13,545 nucleotides of DNA from Desulfotomaculum sp. (GCA_012961725.1 DTYU01000220.1:1-13545), one strand, 5' to 3'; counted from the stretch's first letter, positions 6,654-13,476 are shown. The notes: generated by a model from the sequence alone, not told the origin. Translations and numbers: made by a program.

Positions 6654-7504
6654 TGGCGGTTTTGAAGGTCGGTTTCTTAGGGCCGTCCGGCACCTTTACA
6701 GAGCAGGCGATGGCCCGCTTTTTTTATAAAAAAAAGGGTCTCGAAGGGGTGCCCTTCAATGAGATCCCCGAACTGATCAAATCGGCGGGCTCAGGCGCGA
6801 TCGATGCCGGAGTGGTACCGGTTGAAAACTCGGTAGAGGGCAGCGTGAACGTCACCCTGGATCTGCTCCTCCGGGATGAAGCGGTGGTGATTACCGGGGA
6901 GGTCGTTCTGCCGGTGGTGCATTGCCTCCTGGCCCGGAAGGCGTCGGACGGTTTCGAGCGGGTCCTTTCCCACCCCCACGCGCTGGCCCAGTGCCGTGAG
7001 TACTTAAAGCGGGAACTGCCGGGGGCGGTGCGGGAGACGACCACGAGCACCGCGGAGGCGGCCCGGATCGTCGCCTCTTCGCCTGAACCGCTTGCAGCCA
7101 TCGGCACGGAGGGGGCGGCTCGGCATTACGGGCTGCTGGTTGTTGCCCGGGGGATCCAGGATACCGCCGAGAACGAGACCCGCTTCTTGGTGATCGGGCG
7201 TGAACCCGCCCCGCGAACCGGCAGGGATAAGACATCGATAGCCTTTTCGTTGGTACAGGACCGGCCTGGAGTGCTGTACGCGGCCTTGGGCGAGTTTGCT
7301 TCCCGCGGCATCAACCTCACCAGGATCGAGTCCCGCCCCGCACGGCGGAGCATCGGCCACTATATATTTTTCATCGACTGTGAGGGGCATCGGGAAGATC
7401 CGCCCGTGGCCGGAGCGCTTGCGGCGATAAAGAAGCAGAGTACGTTTTTCAAGATTCTTGGTTCGTATCCCCGCTGGGAGGGCCACAGGTGTTCAAACGG
7501 GTAG
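6653..7504 (+). CDS. pheA: Prephenate dehydratase with C-terminal ACT domain
   Basis: Decarboxylates and dehydrates prephenate to phenylpyruvate in the phenylalanine branch. It has 283 residues: a catalytic domain (about 1-185) with VGFLGPSGTFTEQA, VPVENSVEGSVN, SHPHALAQC, STAEAA, AAIGTEGAA and the family motif ENETRF with TRF at 176-178. An ACT domain (about 193-272) follows, with DRPGVLY and ESRP, the usual phenylalanine-sensing elements. There is no chorismate mutase domain, unlike enterobacterial PheA. The GTG start overlaps the preceding stop by one base and is preceded by AGGGAGG (6638-6644). The 3' end overlaps tyrA by 16 bp. Codons 23-28 contain a T7-AT-A8 palindrome; see the findings for a possible slippage signal. 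Confidence 0.97.
   Translation: MAVLKVGFLGPSGTFTEQAMARFFYKKKGLEGVPFNEIPELIKSAGSGAIDAGVVPVENSVEGSVNVTLDLLLRDEAVVITGEVVLPVVHCLLARKASDGFERVLSHPHALAQCREYLKRELPGAVRETTTSTAEAARIVASSPEPLAAIGTEGAARHYGLLVVARGIQDTAENETRFLVIGREPAPRTGRDKTSIAFSLVQDRPGVLYAALGEFASRGINLTRIESRPARRSIGHYIFFIDCEGHREDPPVAGALAAIKKQSTFFKILGSYPRWEGHRCSNG
6730..6757 (+). other. Candidate slippage element inside pheA (A-AAA-AAG heptamer plus hairpin)
   Basis: The heptamer A-AAA-AAG (6730-6736) is in phase with the pheA codons AAA AAA AAG. Six bases later comes a perfect 6-bp stem, GAAGGG (6743-6748) with CCCTTC (6752-6757), around a GTG loop. Heptamer, short spacer and stem is the layout of known -1 frameshift signals such as dnaX. 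A -1 shift here would read eight codons and stop at TGA 6760-6762. No clear upstream Shine-Dalgarno-like enhancer is present. Only the sequence pattern is observed; function is not established. Confidence 0.3.
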
Positions 7505-8583
7505 CGATTATCGGCGTAGGGTTGATCGGCGGCTCTTTAGGGATGGCGTTGAAGCGTTTGGGCCTTGCGGAAGAGGTGCTCGGTATCGGGCGCGATCACG
7601 AAAAACTGCGGCTCGCCTTAGAGCTGGGCGCGGTTGACCGGGTGACAGCCGACCTGAAAGACGTTTCCGGTGCGGCGTTGGTTATCGTAGCCACTCCGGT
7701 CAGCGCGGTGATACCGGTGGTTACGGAGGCCGCAGGCGACTTTGAACCGGGCACGATCGTTACGGACGTGGGAAGCGTCAAGGCCGGGATAGTCAACGCC
7801 CTGCAGCCGATCGCGCAGGCTCACCGCTTTCACTTTGTAGGGGGCCATCCTATGGCCGGATCGGAGAGAACCGGGGTCAAGAACGCAGACCCGTACCTGT
7901 TCGAAAACGCCTATTACGTCTTGACACCGGCTGCAGAGACCGACCGCGGCGCGCTTGAGGCTGTGAGCAAGATGGCCGCCGCGGTAGGGGCGCGCGTCAT
8001 CGAACTTTCTCCCGAAGAGCACGATCGATACGTGGCGGCGGTGAGCCACCTTCCCCACTGTGTCGCTGCGGCGCTCGTGAATACGATCGCCGAGTTGCCC
8101 GAGCGGGAGGCGGTCTTACCGCTCGCCGCCGGCGGTTTCCGGGACAGTACGCGAGTGGCCGCGGGTGACCCGGGGATGTGGCGGGATATCGTTATCGCCA
8201 ACAGGGAAGCCATCCTGGGGATGATAGGCAGGTACCAGGCGGCGCTCGCTTCGCTGGCCGCCTTGTTAAAAACCGGAAACGGCGCCGGGGCCGAGGGATG
8301 GTTCCGAAAAGCCCAGGCATTGCGGCAGACGGTGCCCGCCAAAAGCAAAGGGTACCTTCCCGAGCTGTATGAAATAGTGGTTACGGTCCCGGACAGGCCC
8401 GGGGTGATAGCGGGCCTGGCCGGCATTCTCGGCAGGCACGAGATCAATATCTGTGACATCGAAATCCTCAGGGTACGGGAGGGCGAAGGGGGGACGATAA
8501 GGCTCGGCTTTGCGCGGGAGGAGGATCAGGAGGAAGCCGTCAGGCTCCTGCGGGAGACAGGGGTAGAAACGCGCAAGCGGTAG
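7489..8583 (+). CDS. tyrA: Prephenate dehydrogenase with C-terminal ACT domain
   Basis: NAD(P)-dependent oxidative decarboxylation of prephenate to 4-hydroxyphenylpyruvate in the tyrosine branch. It has 364 residues: a Rossmann N-terminus VAIIGVGLIGGSLG (GxGxxG, 9-14), VTDVGSVK (91-98), GGHPMAGSERTG (118-129) and SHLPH (186-190) with the conserved histidines of the active site, then GGFRDSTRVA (215-224). An ACT domain at about 294-356 (IVVTVPDRPGVIAGLAGIL) suggests allosteric control by an aromatic amino acid. GTG is the start, with GGGAGGG (7476-7482) as ribosome-binding site, and it overlaps the end of pheA by 16 bp, implying coupling. No fused chorismate mutase domain is seen. It is followed by the repeat-filled gap before aroA. 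Confidence 0.97.
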   Translation: MFKRVAIIGVGLIGGSLGMALKRLGLAEEVLGIGRDHEKLRLALELGAVDRVTADLKDVSGAALVIVATPVSAVIPVVTEAAGDFEPGTIVTDVGSVKAGIVNALQPIAQAHRFHFVGGHPMAGSERTGVKNADPYLFENAYYVLTPAAETDRGALEAVSKMAAAVGARVIELSPEEHDRYVAAVSHLPHCVAAALVNTIAELPEREAVLPLAAGGFRDSTRVAAGDPGMWRDIVIANREAILGMIGRYQAALASLAALLKTGNGAGAEGWFRKAQALRQTVPAKSKGYLPELYEIVVTVPDRPGVIAGLAGILGRHEINICDIEILRVREGEGGTIRLGFAREEDQEEAVRLLRETGVETRKR

Positions 8584-8586
8584 AGG

Positions 8587-8657
8587 GTTCAAGGCTCAAA
8601 GTTCAAGGTTCAAAGTTCAGGGTTCAAGGTTGAAGGCTACAAGGTTCAAAGTTTAAA
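8587..8657. repeat. Ten-unit GTTCAAR heptad array (left arm) in the tyrA-aroA gap
   Basis: Starting four bases after the tyrA stop, the sequence divides into GTTCAAG, GCTCAAA, GTTCAAG, GTTCAAA, GTTCAGG, GTTCAAG, GTTGAAG, an 8-bp GCTACAAG, GTTCAAA and GTTTAAA. The register is kept except for one inserted base. No coding potential is evident. It faces an opposed array at 8703-8730, so the transcript could fold into a long imperfect hairpin. Function is unknown. Confidence 0.85.
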
Positions 8658-8662
8658 GGGAC

Positions 8663-8685
8663 GGCCTTGGGCCTTTTTCCGGCCC
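8663..8685 (+). terminator. GC hairpins with internal T5 in the loop of the heptad inverted repeat; weak terminator candidate
   Basis: Two alternative small hairpins are visible: GGCC-TTG-GGCC (8663-8673) followed directly by TTTTT, and GGGCC-TTTTTCC-GGCCC (8669-8685). The first has stem-then-T-run order but only four base pairs. It could give partial termination or attenuation after tyrA. I consider it weak. Confidence 0.3.
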
Positions 8686-8702
8686 ATCAATCTGACTCTA
8701 AC

Positions 8703-8730
8703 CATGAACCGTGAACTGTGAACCGTGAAC
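8703..8730. repeat. Opposed heptad array (right arm, YRTGAAC x4) just before the aroA ribosome-binding site
   Basis: The units are CATGAAC, CGTGAAC, TGTGAAC and CGTGAAC. On the minus strand these read GTTCACR or GTTCATG, so they are complementary at six of seven positions to the best left-arm GTTCAAG units. The array ends four bases before the AGAGGGGG ribosome-binding site, placing any hairpin directly against the aroA initiation region. Confidence 0.8.
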
Positions 8731-8734
8731 CATA

Positions 8735-8742
8735 AGAGGGGG
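8735..8742 (+). promoter_or_regulatory. Ribosome-binding site that sets the aroA start
   Basis: AGAGGGGG lies nine bases before TTG 8752. The only other upstream candidate in frame, GTG 8725, falls inside the heptad repeat and has no purine-rich sequence before it. This site therefore favours the TTG start. Confidence 0.7.
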
Positions 8743-8751
8743 CTGCCTTCG

Positions 8752-10053
8752 TTGGAGTTAAGAATCAAGCCGATCCGATCCCTGAGAGGTTCCGTGAACG
8801 TACCGGGCGACAAGTCGATTTCGCACCGGGCGCTGATGCTCGGGGCGATAGCGGACGGCGTTACGACGCTCGAGAATTTCCTCGAAGGGGAGGACTGTCT
8901 GGCTACGCTCGCCTGTTTCCGGAAACTGGGCGTGGATATCGAAGGGCCCCAGTCGGGCCGCGTGATAGTACGCGGCAGGGGGCTTCACGGCCTTTTGGAA
9001 CCTTCAGCGGTCCTTGACGCGAAGAACTCCGGTACCACCATGCGGCTGCTCTTGGGTATTCTGTCGGGACAGCCCTTTTTCAGCGTCCTTACCGGGGATG
9101 AGAGCCTGCGGAGGCGGCCGATGGGCCGGGTGGTAAGGCCCTTGAGGTCGATGGGCGCGCGAATCATCGGGCGGAGGGGCGGCGAACTTGCCCCGCTTGC
9201 GGTACAAGGAGGGAGGCTTCAGCCGGTTGAGTTCAACTCACCCGTGCCAAGCGCCCAGGTTAAGTCGGCGGTCCTCCTGGCCGGGCTTTATGCGCCGGGA
9301 GAAACGAGCGTCACCGAACCGGTGCAATCCCGCGACCATACCGAGCGGATGCTGGCGCATTTCGGCGCTGAGGTTAGACGTTCGGGTCTCACGGTAAGCG
9401 TAACAGGAGAACCTTCACTGAAGGGAACGTACATCCGGGTGCCGGGCGATATCTCCTCGGCAGCCTTCTTGATGGTGGCGGCCTGCATAGTCCCGGATGC
9501 CGCGGTGAAGATAAGCGGAGTGGGGCTGAACCCGACCCGCACCGGGGTCTTGGAGGTCCTCCAGGCGATGGGGGCGGGGATCGAGGTGACCCTAAGCAAC
9601 ACCAGCGGGGAACCTTACGGCGATATAACGGTCTATGCGTCCGAATTGAGAGGGTTCGAGATCGGCGGAGAGCTTATCCCGCGGCTGATTGACGAGGTTC
9701 CCGTCCTGACCGTCGCGGCCGCTTATGCAAGCGGCAAGAGCGTGATCAGGGACGCCGGTGAGCTGAAGTATAAGGAATCGAACCGGCTCGCGACCATGAC
9801 AGCGGAGCTTTCCCGCCTGGGCGCCGAGGTGGAAGAGTTGCCGGACGGTCTGATTATCCGCGGGGGGAAGCGCCTTAGGGGAACAAGGCTCAAAAGCCAC
9901 GGGGACCACCGGGTGGCGATGGCCTTAGCCGTCGCCGGACTGGCGGCTGACGGGGAGACGGTCATAAGCGATGCCGGGGCGGTGAACGTTTCCTATCCCG
10001 GTTTTGCGGAAACCTTTCGGCAATTGCGCGAAAGGCAACCGCTTTGGAAGTAA
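8752..10053 (+). CDS. aroA: 3-phosphoshikimate 1-carboxyvinyltransferase (EPSP synthase), class II motifs
   Basis: Transfers the enolpyruvyl group of PEP to shikimate-3-phosphate, giving EPSP, the penultimate step to chorismate. From TTG 8752 the product has 433 residues and begins MELRIKPI, matching the usual N-terminus; starting at GTG 8725 would add nine residues encoded by repeat sequence. Motifs in order are VPGDKSISHR (17-26) with K21, KNSGTTMRLL (91-100), GDESLRRRPM, SAQVK (167-171), RDHTE (194-198), GDISSAAFL, NPTR (260-263), IDEVP with D314, KESNR with E342, and HGDHRVAMA. D314 and E342 are one residue beyond the E. coli catalytic pair. GDKS, SAQVK, RDHTE and NPTR together are the published class II EPSP synthase signatures, a class including naturally glyphosate-tolerant enzymes. 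The tolerance of this protein is an inference. The equivalent of E. coli Gly96 appears to be glycine here. In Bacillus the gene is named aroE. Confidence 0.96.
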   Translation: MELRIKPIRSLRGSVNVPGDKSISHRALMLGAIADGVTTLENFLEGEDCLATLACFRKLGVDIEGPQSGRVIVRGRGLHGLLEPSAVLDAKNSGTTMRLLLGILSGQPFFSVLTGDESLRRRPMGRVVRPLRSMGARIIGRRGGELAPLAVQGGRLQPVEFNSPVPSAQVKSAVLLAGLYAPGETSVTEPVQSRDHTERMLAHFGAEVRRSGLTVSVTGEPSLKGTYIRVPGDISSAAFLMVAACIVPDAAVKISGVGLNPTRTGVLEVLQAMGAGIEVTLSNTSGEPYGDITVYASELRGFEIGGELIPRLIDEVPVLTVAAAYASGKSVIRDAGELKYKESNRLATMTAELSRLGAEVEELPDGLIIRGGKRLRGTRLKSHGDHRVAMALAVAGLAADGETVISDAGAVNVSYPGFAETFRQLRERQPLWK

Positions 10054-10077
10054 ATTTGCCTTGAAAAAAGGAAATTT
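10052..10077 (+). other. AT-rich hairpin starting in the aroA stop codon
   Basis: AAATTT-G-CCTT (10052-10062) pairs with AAGG-AAATTT (10068-10077) around a GAAAA loop, with one bulged G. There is no T-tract after it, and the next bases are GCGCGC, so it does not look like an intrinsic terminator. The gap to cmk (10054-10130) shows no other clear signal beyond AAAGGA at 10113-10118 near the cmk start. A role in RNA processing or stability is possible but unproven. Confidence 0.4.
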
Positions 10078-10130
10078 GCGCGCAGTGTCGAAATCAAAAC
10101 CTCGGTAATCCGAAAGGACAGGTTCTCGGG

Positions 10131-10790
10131 TTGCGTATTGCCATAGACGGACCGGCGGGTGCCGGAAAGAGCACCGTGGCCAAAGAGGTTGCCAGGCGGC
10201 TTGGTTACGCCTATATCGATACCGGGGCGATGTACCGCGCCGTGGCGCTTGCAGCGTTGAGAGCGGGGATACCCGCCTGGGATGTCGAAGCGCTCAGCAA
10301 CCTATCTGGAAGTGTAGAGATCAGGCTGGGCTCTGGAGAAGACGGCTCAACCAGGGTTTACTTAGACGGTCAGGACGTAAGCCGAGAGATAAGGGCTCCC
10401 GAGGTATCCCGCTTCGTATCAAGGGTCGCCGAAGTTCCCGGGGTAAGGCGGCACCTGACTGAAAAACAGCGGCGTTTAGCGGCGTCAGGCAGGGTGGTGA
10501 TGGAGGGGCGGGATATCGGCACGGTCGTGCTGCCGGATGCCGAAAGGAAATTTTTTATCACGGCGACCGTTGAGGAACGGGCCAGGCGCCGGTACGCTGA
10601 AGCCGCTGGTGAAGGGTATAGTATCAGTTATGAAGAACAGATAAATGAAATTATGAGGCGCGACAGCCGGGACGCGTCCCGCGGAGTGGCACCGCTTATC
10701 CAGGCACCCGACGCGGTGGTGATCGACACCACCGGCAAGAGCCCCGGCCAGGTGGCGGAGACGATTCTCTCTTTGGTGCGCGGGGGCTGA
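10131..10790 (+). CDS. cmk: Cytidylate (CMP/dCMP) kinase
   Basis: Phosphorylates CMP and dCMP with ATP, recycling the CMP released by phospholipid and RNA metabolism. The 219 residues begin MRIAIDGPAGAGKST, a P-loop at 7-15. The CMP-binding region YIDTGAMYRAVAL (28-40) follows, then MEGRDIGTVVLPDA (124-137), ERARRRYAE and RRDSRDASR in the lid/NMP-contact region. The start is TTG; no ATG or GTG lies near in frame, and the N-terminal motif fixes the choice. The ribosome-binding site AAAGGA (10113-10118) is somewhat distant at 12 nt, suggesting modest initiation. The stop lies two bases before the plsC GTG. Neighbours cmk-plsC-ispH follow aroA in many Clostridia. Confidence 0.97.
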   Translation: MRIAIDGPAGAGKSTVAKEVARRLGYAYIDTGAMYRAVALAALRAGIPAWDVEALSNLSGSVEIRLGSGEDGSTRVYLDGQDVSREIRAPEVSRFVSRVAEVPGVRRHLTEKQRRLAASGRVVMEGRDIGTVVLPDAERKFFITATVEERARRRYAEAAGEGYSISYEEQINEIMRRDSRDASRGVAPLIQAPDAVVIDTTGKSPGQVAETILSLVRGG

Positions 10791-10792
10791 GC

Positions 10793-11383
10793 GTGATGGC
10801 GTATTGGCTTGCCTGGGCGCTGCTCAAGCTCTTGCTCCCGGTACTCAGGCGCTGGAAGGTGCAAGGGGCTGCAAACCTCCCCCCGGAGGGAGGGGTGATG
10901 GTTGTAGCCAACCACCAGAGTTATTGGGATCCGTTGGTCTTAGGTGCGGCGCTTCCCCGGCGCGTTTACTTCATGGCAAAGGAGGAGCTGTTCCGGATAC
11001 CGGTTCTCGCGTGGCTGATCCGGGCTTGGGGCGCTTTTCCGGTGCGTCGCGAGGGGTTCGACCGCAAAGCGCTGAGAACTGCGATTGACCATCTGATGCG
11101 CGGTCACGTCGTCGGGGTCTTTCCTGAGGGACGGCGCAGCCATACGGGTCAGCTCCTGCCGGCACAGCCGGGAGCGGCGATTCTTGCTCTGAAGACAGGG
11201 GTGCCTGTGGTGCCGGTGGCGCTGATCGGGACGCGCGGGGTCTGCGGCAAGGTGGAAGTCAAGGTCGGAACCCCCTTTTACCTCAAAGCGGAAAAAGGGA
11301 AGCCCTCACGGGAAGAGATAGCTGCAGGCGGAGAGAAGATGATTGCGGAGATCGGCGTACTAATGAAGGATGATGCCGGCTAA
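10793..11383 (+). CDS. plsC: 1-acyl-sn-glycerol-3-phosphate acyltransferase
   Basis: Adds the second acyl chain to lysophosphatidic acid to make phosphatidic acid, at the inner face of the membrane. It has 196 residues, on the short side but normal for Gram-positive PlsC. A hydrophobic N-terminal segment (about 3-18) probably anchors it. The catalytic HX4D motif is NHQSYWD with H41 and D46. FPVRREGFD (82-90) is motif II, FPEGRRS (110-116) is motif III, and PVVPVALIG (138-146) is motif IV. GTG 10793 or the adjacent ATG 10796 could each be the start; a GGGGG run (10782-10786) serves both. The TAA stop overlaps the ispH ATG (TAATG), implying coupling. Confidence 0.93.
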   Translation: MMAYWLAWALLKLLLPVLRRWKVQGAANLPPEGGVMVVANHQSYWDPLVLGAALPRRVYFMAKEELFRIPVLAWLIRAWGAFPVRREGFDRKALRTAIDHLMRGHVVGVFPEGRRSHTGQLLPAQPGAAILALKTGVPVVPVALIGTRGVCGKVEVKVGTPFYLKAEKGKPSREEIAAGGEKMIAEIGVLMKDDAG

Positions 11384-13476
11384 TGGAGGTCACACGCGCC
11401 GCATGGGCGGGCTTCTGCTTCGGAGTAAAGCGGGCCATAGAGTTAGCGCTCAAAGCCCGCGCAGAGAACACCGGGCCGTTTTTTACCCTGGGACCGCTGA
11501 TCCACAACCCTCAGGTCGTGGACTTCTTGGCCGGGAAAGGGATTCAGGTGATTGAAGATCTGGCGGCCGCAAAAGAGGGGACATTGATAATCCGGTCCCA
11601 CGGGGTGGAACCCGAAGTTCTGGCGGCCGCCCAGGAATTGGGTTTGAGGGTTGTGGATGCCACCTGCCCGTTTGTGAGGCGGGCCCAGCGGTTGGCCAAA
11701 GACCTTACCGAAGAAGGTTATACCGTGGTGGTGGTAGGGGACAAGAACCATCCGGAGGTCAGCGGGATCGTAGGGTGGACGGGCGGTAAGGCACAGGTGG
11801 TGGAGAATCCGGAAGAAGCCGCAAGGCTCCCGGAGCATCCGCGTCTCGGTGTCATAGCGCAGACGACCCAGCCGCTCAGTAATTTTGAAGCGGTGGTGAA
11901 GGTCCTGAAAAGCCGCGATAGGGTCGTCGGCGAGGTCGGAAACGGGCATGGCGCGGAGGTCAAAGTCTTTGAGACGATCTGCCACGCAGTTGCCGAACGA
12001 CAACAGGCCGCGCTGGAGCTGGCCCGGCGGGTTGAGGTGATGGTCGTCGTGGGCGGGTACGAGAGCGCGAACACGCAGAAGCTGACGCGTATTTGCCTGC
12101 AGACGGGGACACCGACCTATCACATTGAGACCGCCGATCAGCTTAAGCCGGAGTGGTTTGCCGGAGTAAGGGCGGCCGGGCTGACCGCCGGGGCGTCCAC
12201 GCCCGATTGGATTATCGAGGAGGTAGAAAGGCGAATGAATGAGCTTGGGGAAAACGCGCAGGAAGAGATGCGGGCAGCGGAGGTTAAAACCCTGCGCGGC
12301 GGAGAGATTGTCAAGGGGGTGGTCGTGGAGATCAACCAGGGCGAGGTCCTGGTCGATGTCGGGGCAAAATCGGAGGGCGTGATACCGCTCCGGGAACTTT
12401 CCTGCTTTGAAATCGCCTCCCCGAAAGAAGTGGTGAGCGTCGGGGATGAAATAGATGTTTGGGTGGTGAAGGCAGAGGACAGTGAGGGCCGAATCATCCT
12501 TTCCAAAGGACGGGCAGACGCCGAAAAGGCCTGGGGAAGACTCCAGTCGGCTTACGAGAGCCAAGCGCCGGTTGAAGGAACCGTCCGGGAGGTGGTTAAA
12601 GGGGGGCTGATCGTCAATTTAGGCGTCCGGGCTTTTTTGCCGGCCTCCCTTGTGGAGCGCGGGTATGTCGAGGACCTCTCAAAATACGTAGGGCAACAAG
12701 TGAACTGCAAGATCATCGAATTCAACCGCGCACGGAAAAAGGTGGTCCTTTCCCGCAAGGCCGTATTGGAGGAGGAGTACCGGCAGCGGCGCAAGGAGAC
12801 GCTGGCGTCTCTTGAGGAAGGTGCCGTTGTAAGGGGTGTGATCCGGCGCCTGACCTCTTTCGGTGCCTTCGTCGACATAGGCGGGATTGACGGGCTGCTT
12901 CATGTTTCGGAGATCTCGTGGTACAGGGTCAACCATCCGGGTGAGGTCTTGAACGTGGGCGACGAGATCGAGGTCAAGGTCATCAAGGTGGACTGGGAGA
13001 ACGAAAGGGTGAGCCTGTCCCGGAAGCAGGTGATTCCCAACCCGTGGGATTCGGTGGCGGAAAAGTATCCCGTAAACAGCCTCGTAGAGGCGAGGGTCAT
13101 ACGGCTCGTGCCGTTTGGTGCGTTTGTGCAGTTGGAACCGGGGGTGGAAGGCCTCATCCACATATCTCATTTTGCCGACTGGCACGTGGCCAGGCCCGAG
13201 GATGTCTTAACGGAAGGGGAAAGGATTACCGTACGCGTGTTGAGTGTGGATCCCGCCGGAAGGCGGATGCGGCTGTCGTTGAGAGAGGCGGTGAGGGAAG
13301 GGTATGGGCCTGAGGGCGAGACAAAGATGGCACCTGAACCCGCGGGCGGAGAGGACGAAGCGGCTCAGCCTGTGGCGGAAGCGGCGGGTGAAGCCGGCGA
13401 ACCGCGAGATGAGGCTCACACACCCCCGGAGCCTGCTTTCGAAAGGGCCGGCGAGACCGGTGGCGTGAATGAATAA
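11383..13476 (+). CDS. ispH-rpsA: Fusion of 4-hydroxy-3-methylbut-2-enyl diphosphate reductase (IspH) and ribosomal protein S1
   Basis: One 697-residue frame joins two proteins. Residues 1 to about 282 are IspH (LytB), the Fe-S enzyme making IPP and DMAPP in the last MEP-pathway step. The cluster cysteines are C12, C95 and C200. Active-site residues are H41, H73 and H123, with E125 in NHPEV; TTQPLS (161-166), SANT (228-231) and GAST (270-273) are also present. A short linker (about 283-303) leads to four S1 RNA-binding domains, roughly 306-375, 394-459, 478-548 and 565-635. The last two are the most canonical, with TSFGAFVDIGGIDGLLHVSEI and VPFGAFVQLEPGVEGLIHISH type cores. An acidic, Ala/Pro/Glu-rich tail (640-697) follows. 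ATG overlaps the plsC stop; AAGGA (11366-11370) is 12 nt upstream. The stop codon lies within the edge of a repeat. IspH-S1 fusions are known in Clostridia; how the two activities interact is not established from sequence. Confidence 0.95.
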   Translation: MEVTRAAWAGFCFGVKRAIELALKARAENTGPFFTLGPLIHNPQVVDFLAGKGIQVIEDLAAAKEGTLIIRSHGVEPEVLAAAQELGLRVVDATCPFVRRAQRLAKDLTEEGYTVVVVGDKNHPEVSGIVGWTGGKAQVVENPEEAARLPEHPRLGVIAQTTQPLSNFEAVVKVLKSRDRVVGEVGNGHGAEVKVFETICHAVAERQQAALELARRVEVMVVVGGYESANTQKLTRICLQTGTPTYHIETADQLKPEWFAGVRAAGLTAGASTPDWIIEEVERRMNELGENAQEEMRAAEVKTLRGGEIVKGVVVEINQGEVLVDVGAKSEGVIPLRELSCFEIASPKEVVSVGDEIDVWVVKAEDSEGRIILSKGRADAEKAWGRLQSAYESQAPVEGTVREVVKGGLIVNLGVRAFLPASLVERGYVEDLSKYVGQQVNCKIIEFNRARKKVVLSRKAVLEEEYRQRRKETLASLEEGAVVRGVIRRLTSFGAFVDIGGIDGLLHVSEISWYRVNHPGEVLNVGDEIEVKVIKVDWENERVSLSRKQVIPNPWDSVAEKYPVNSLVEARVIRLVPFGAFVQLEPGVEGLIHISHFADWHVARPEDVLTEGERITVRVLSVDPAGRRMRLSLREAVREGYGPEGETKMAPEPAGGEDEAAQPVAEAAGEAGEPRDEAHTPPEPAFERAGETGGVNE

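Noticed and set aside
10054..10130. Promoter for cmk
   Set aside because: TTGAAA at 10061-10066 has no matching -10 hexamer at a suitable distance, so I could not support a promoter call.
11443..12564. Minus-strand open frame of 373 codons opposite ispH-rpsA
   Set aside because: The opposite strand carries intact IspH cysteines and S1 domains; the antisense product is rich in His, Pro, Leu and Arg without family signatures, typical of a shadow frame.
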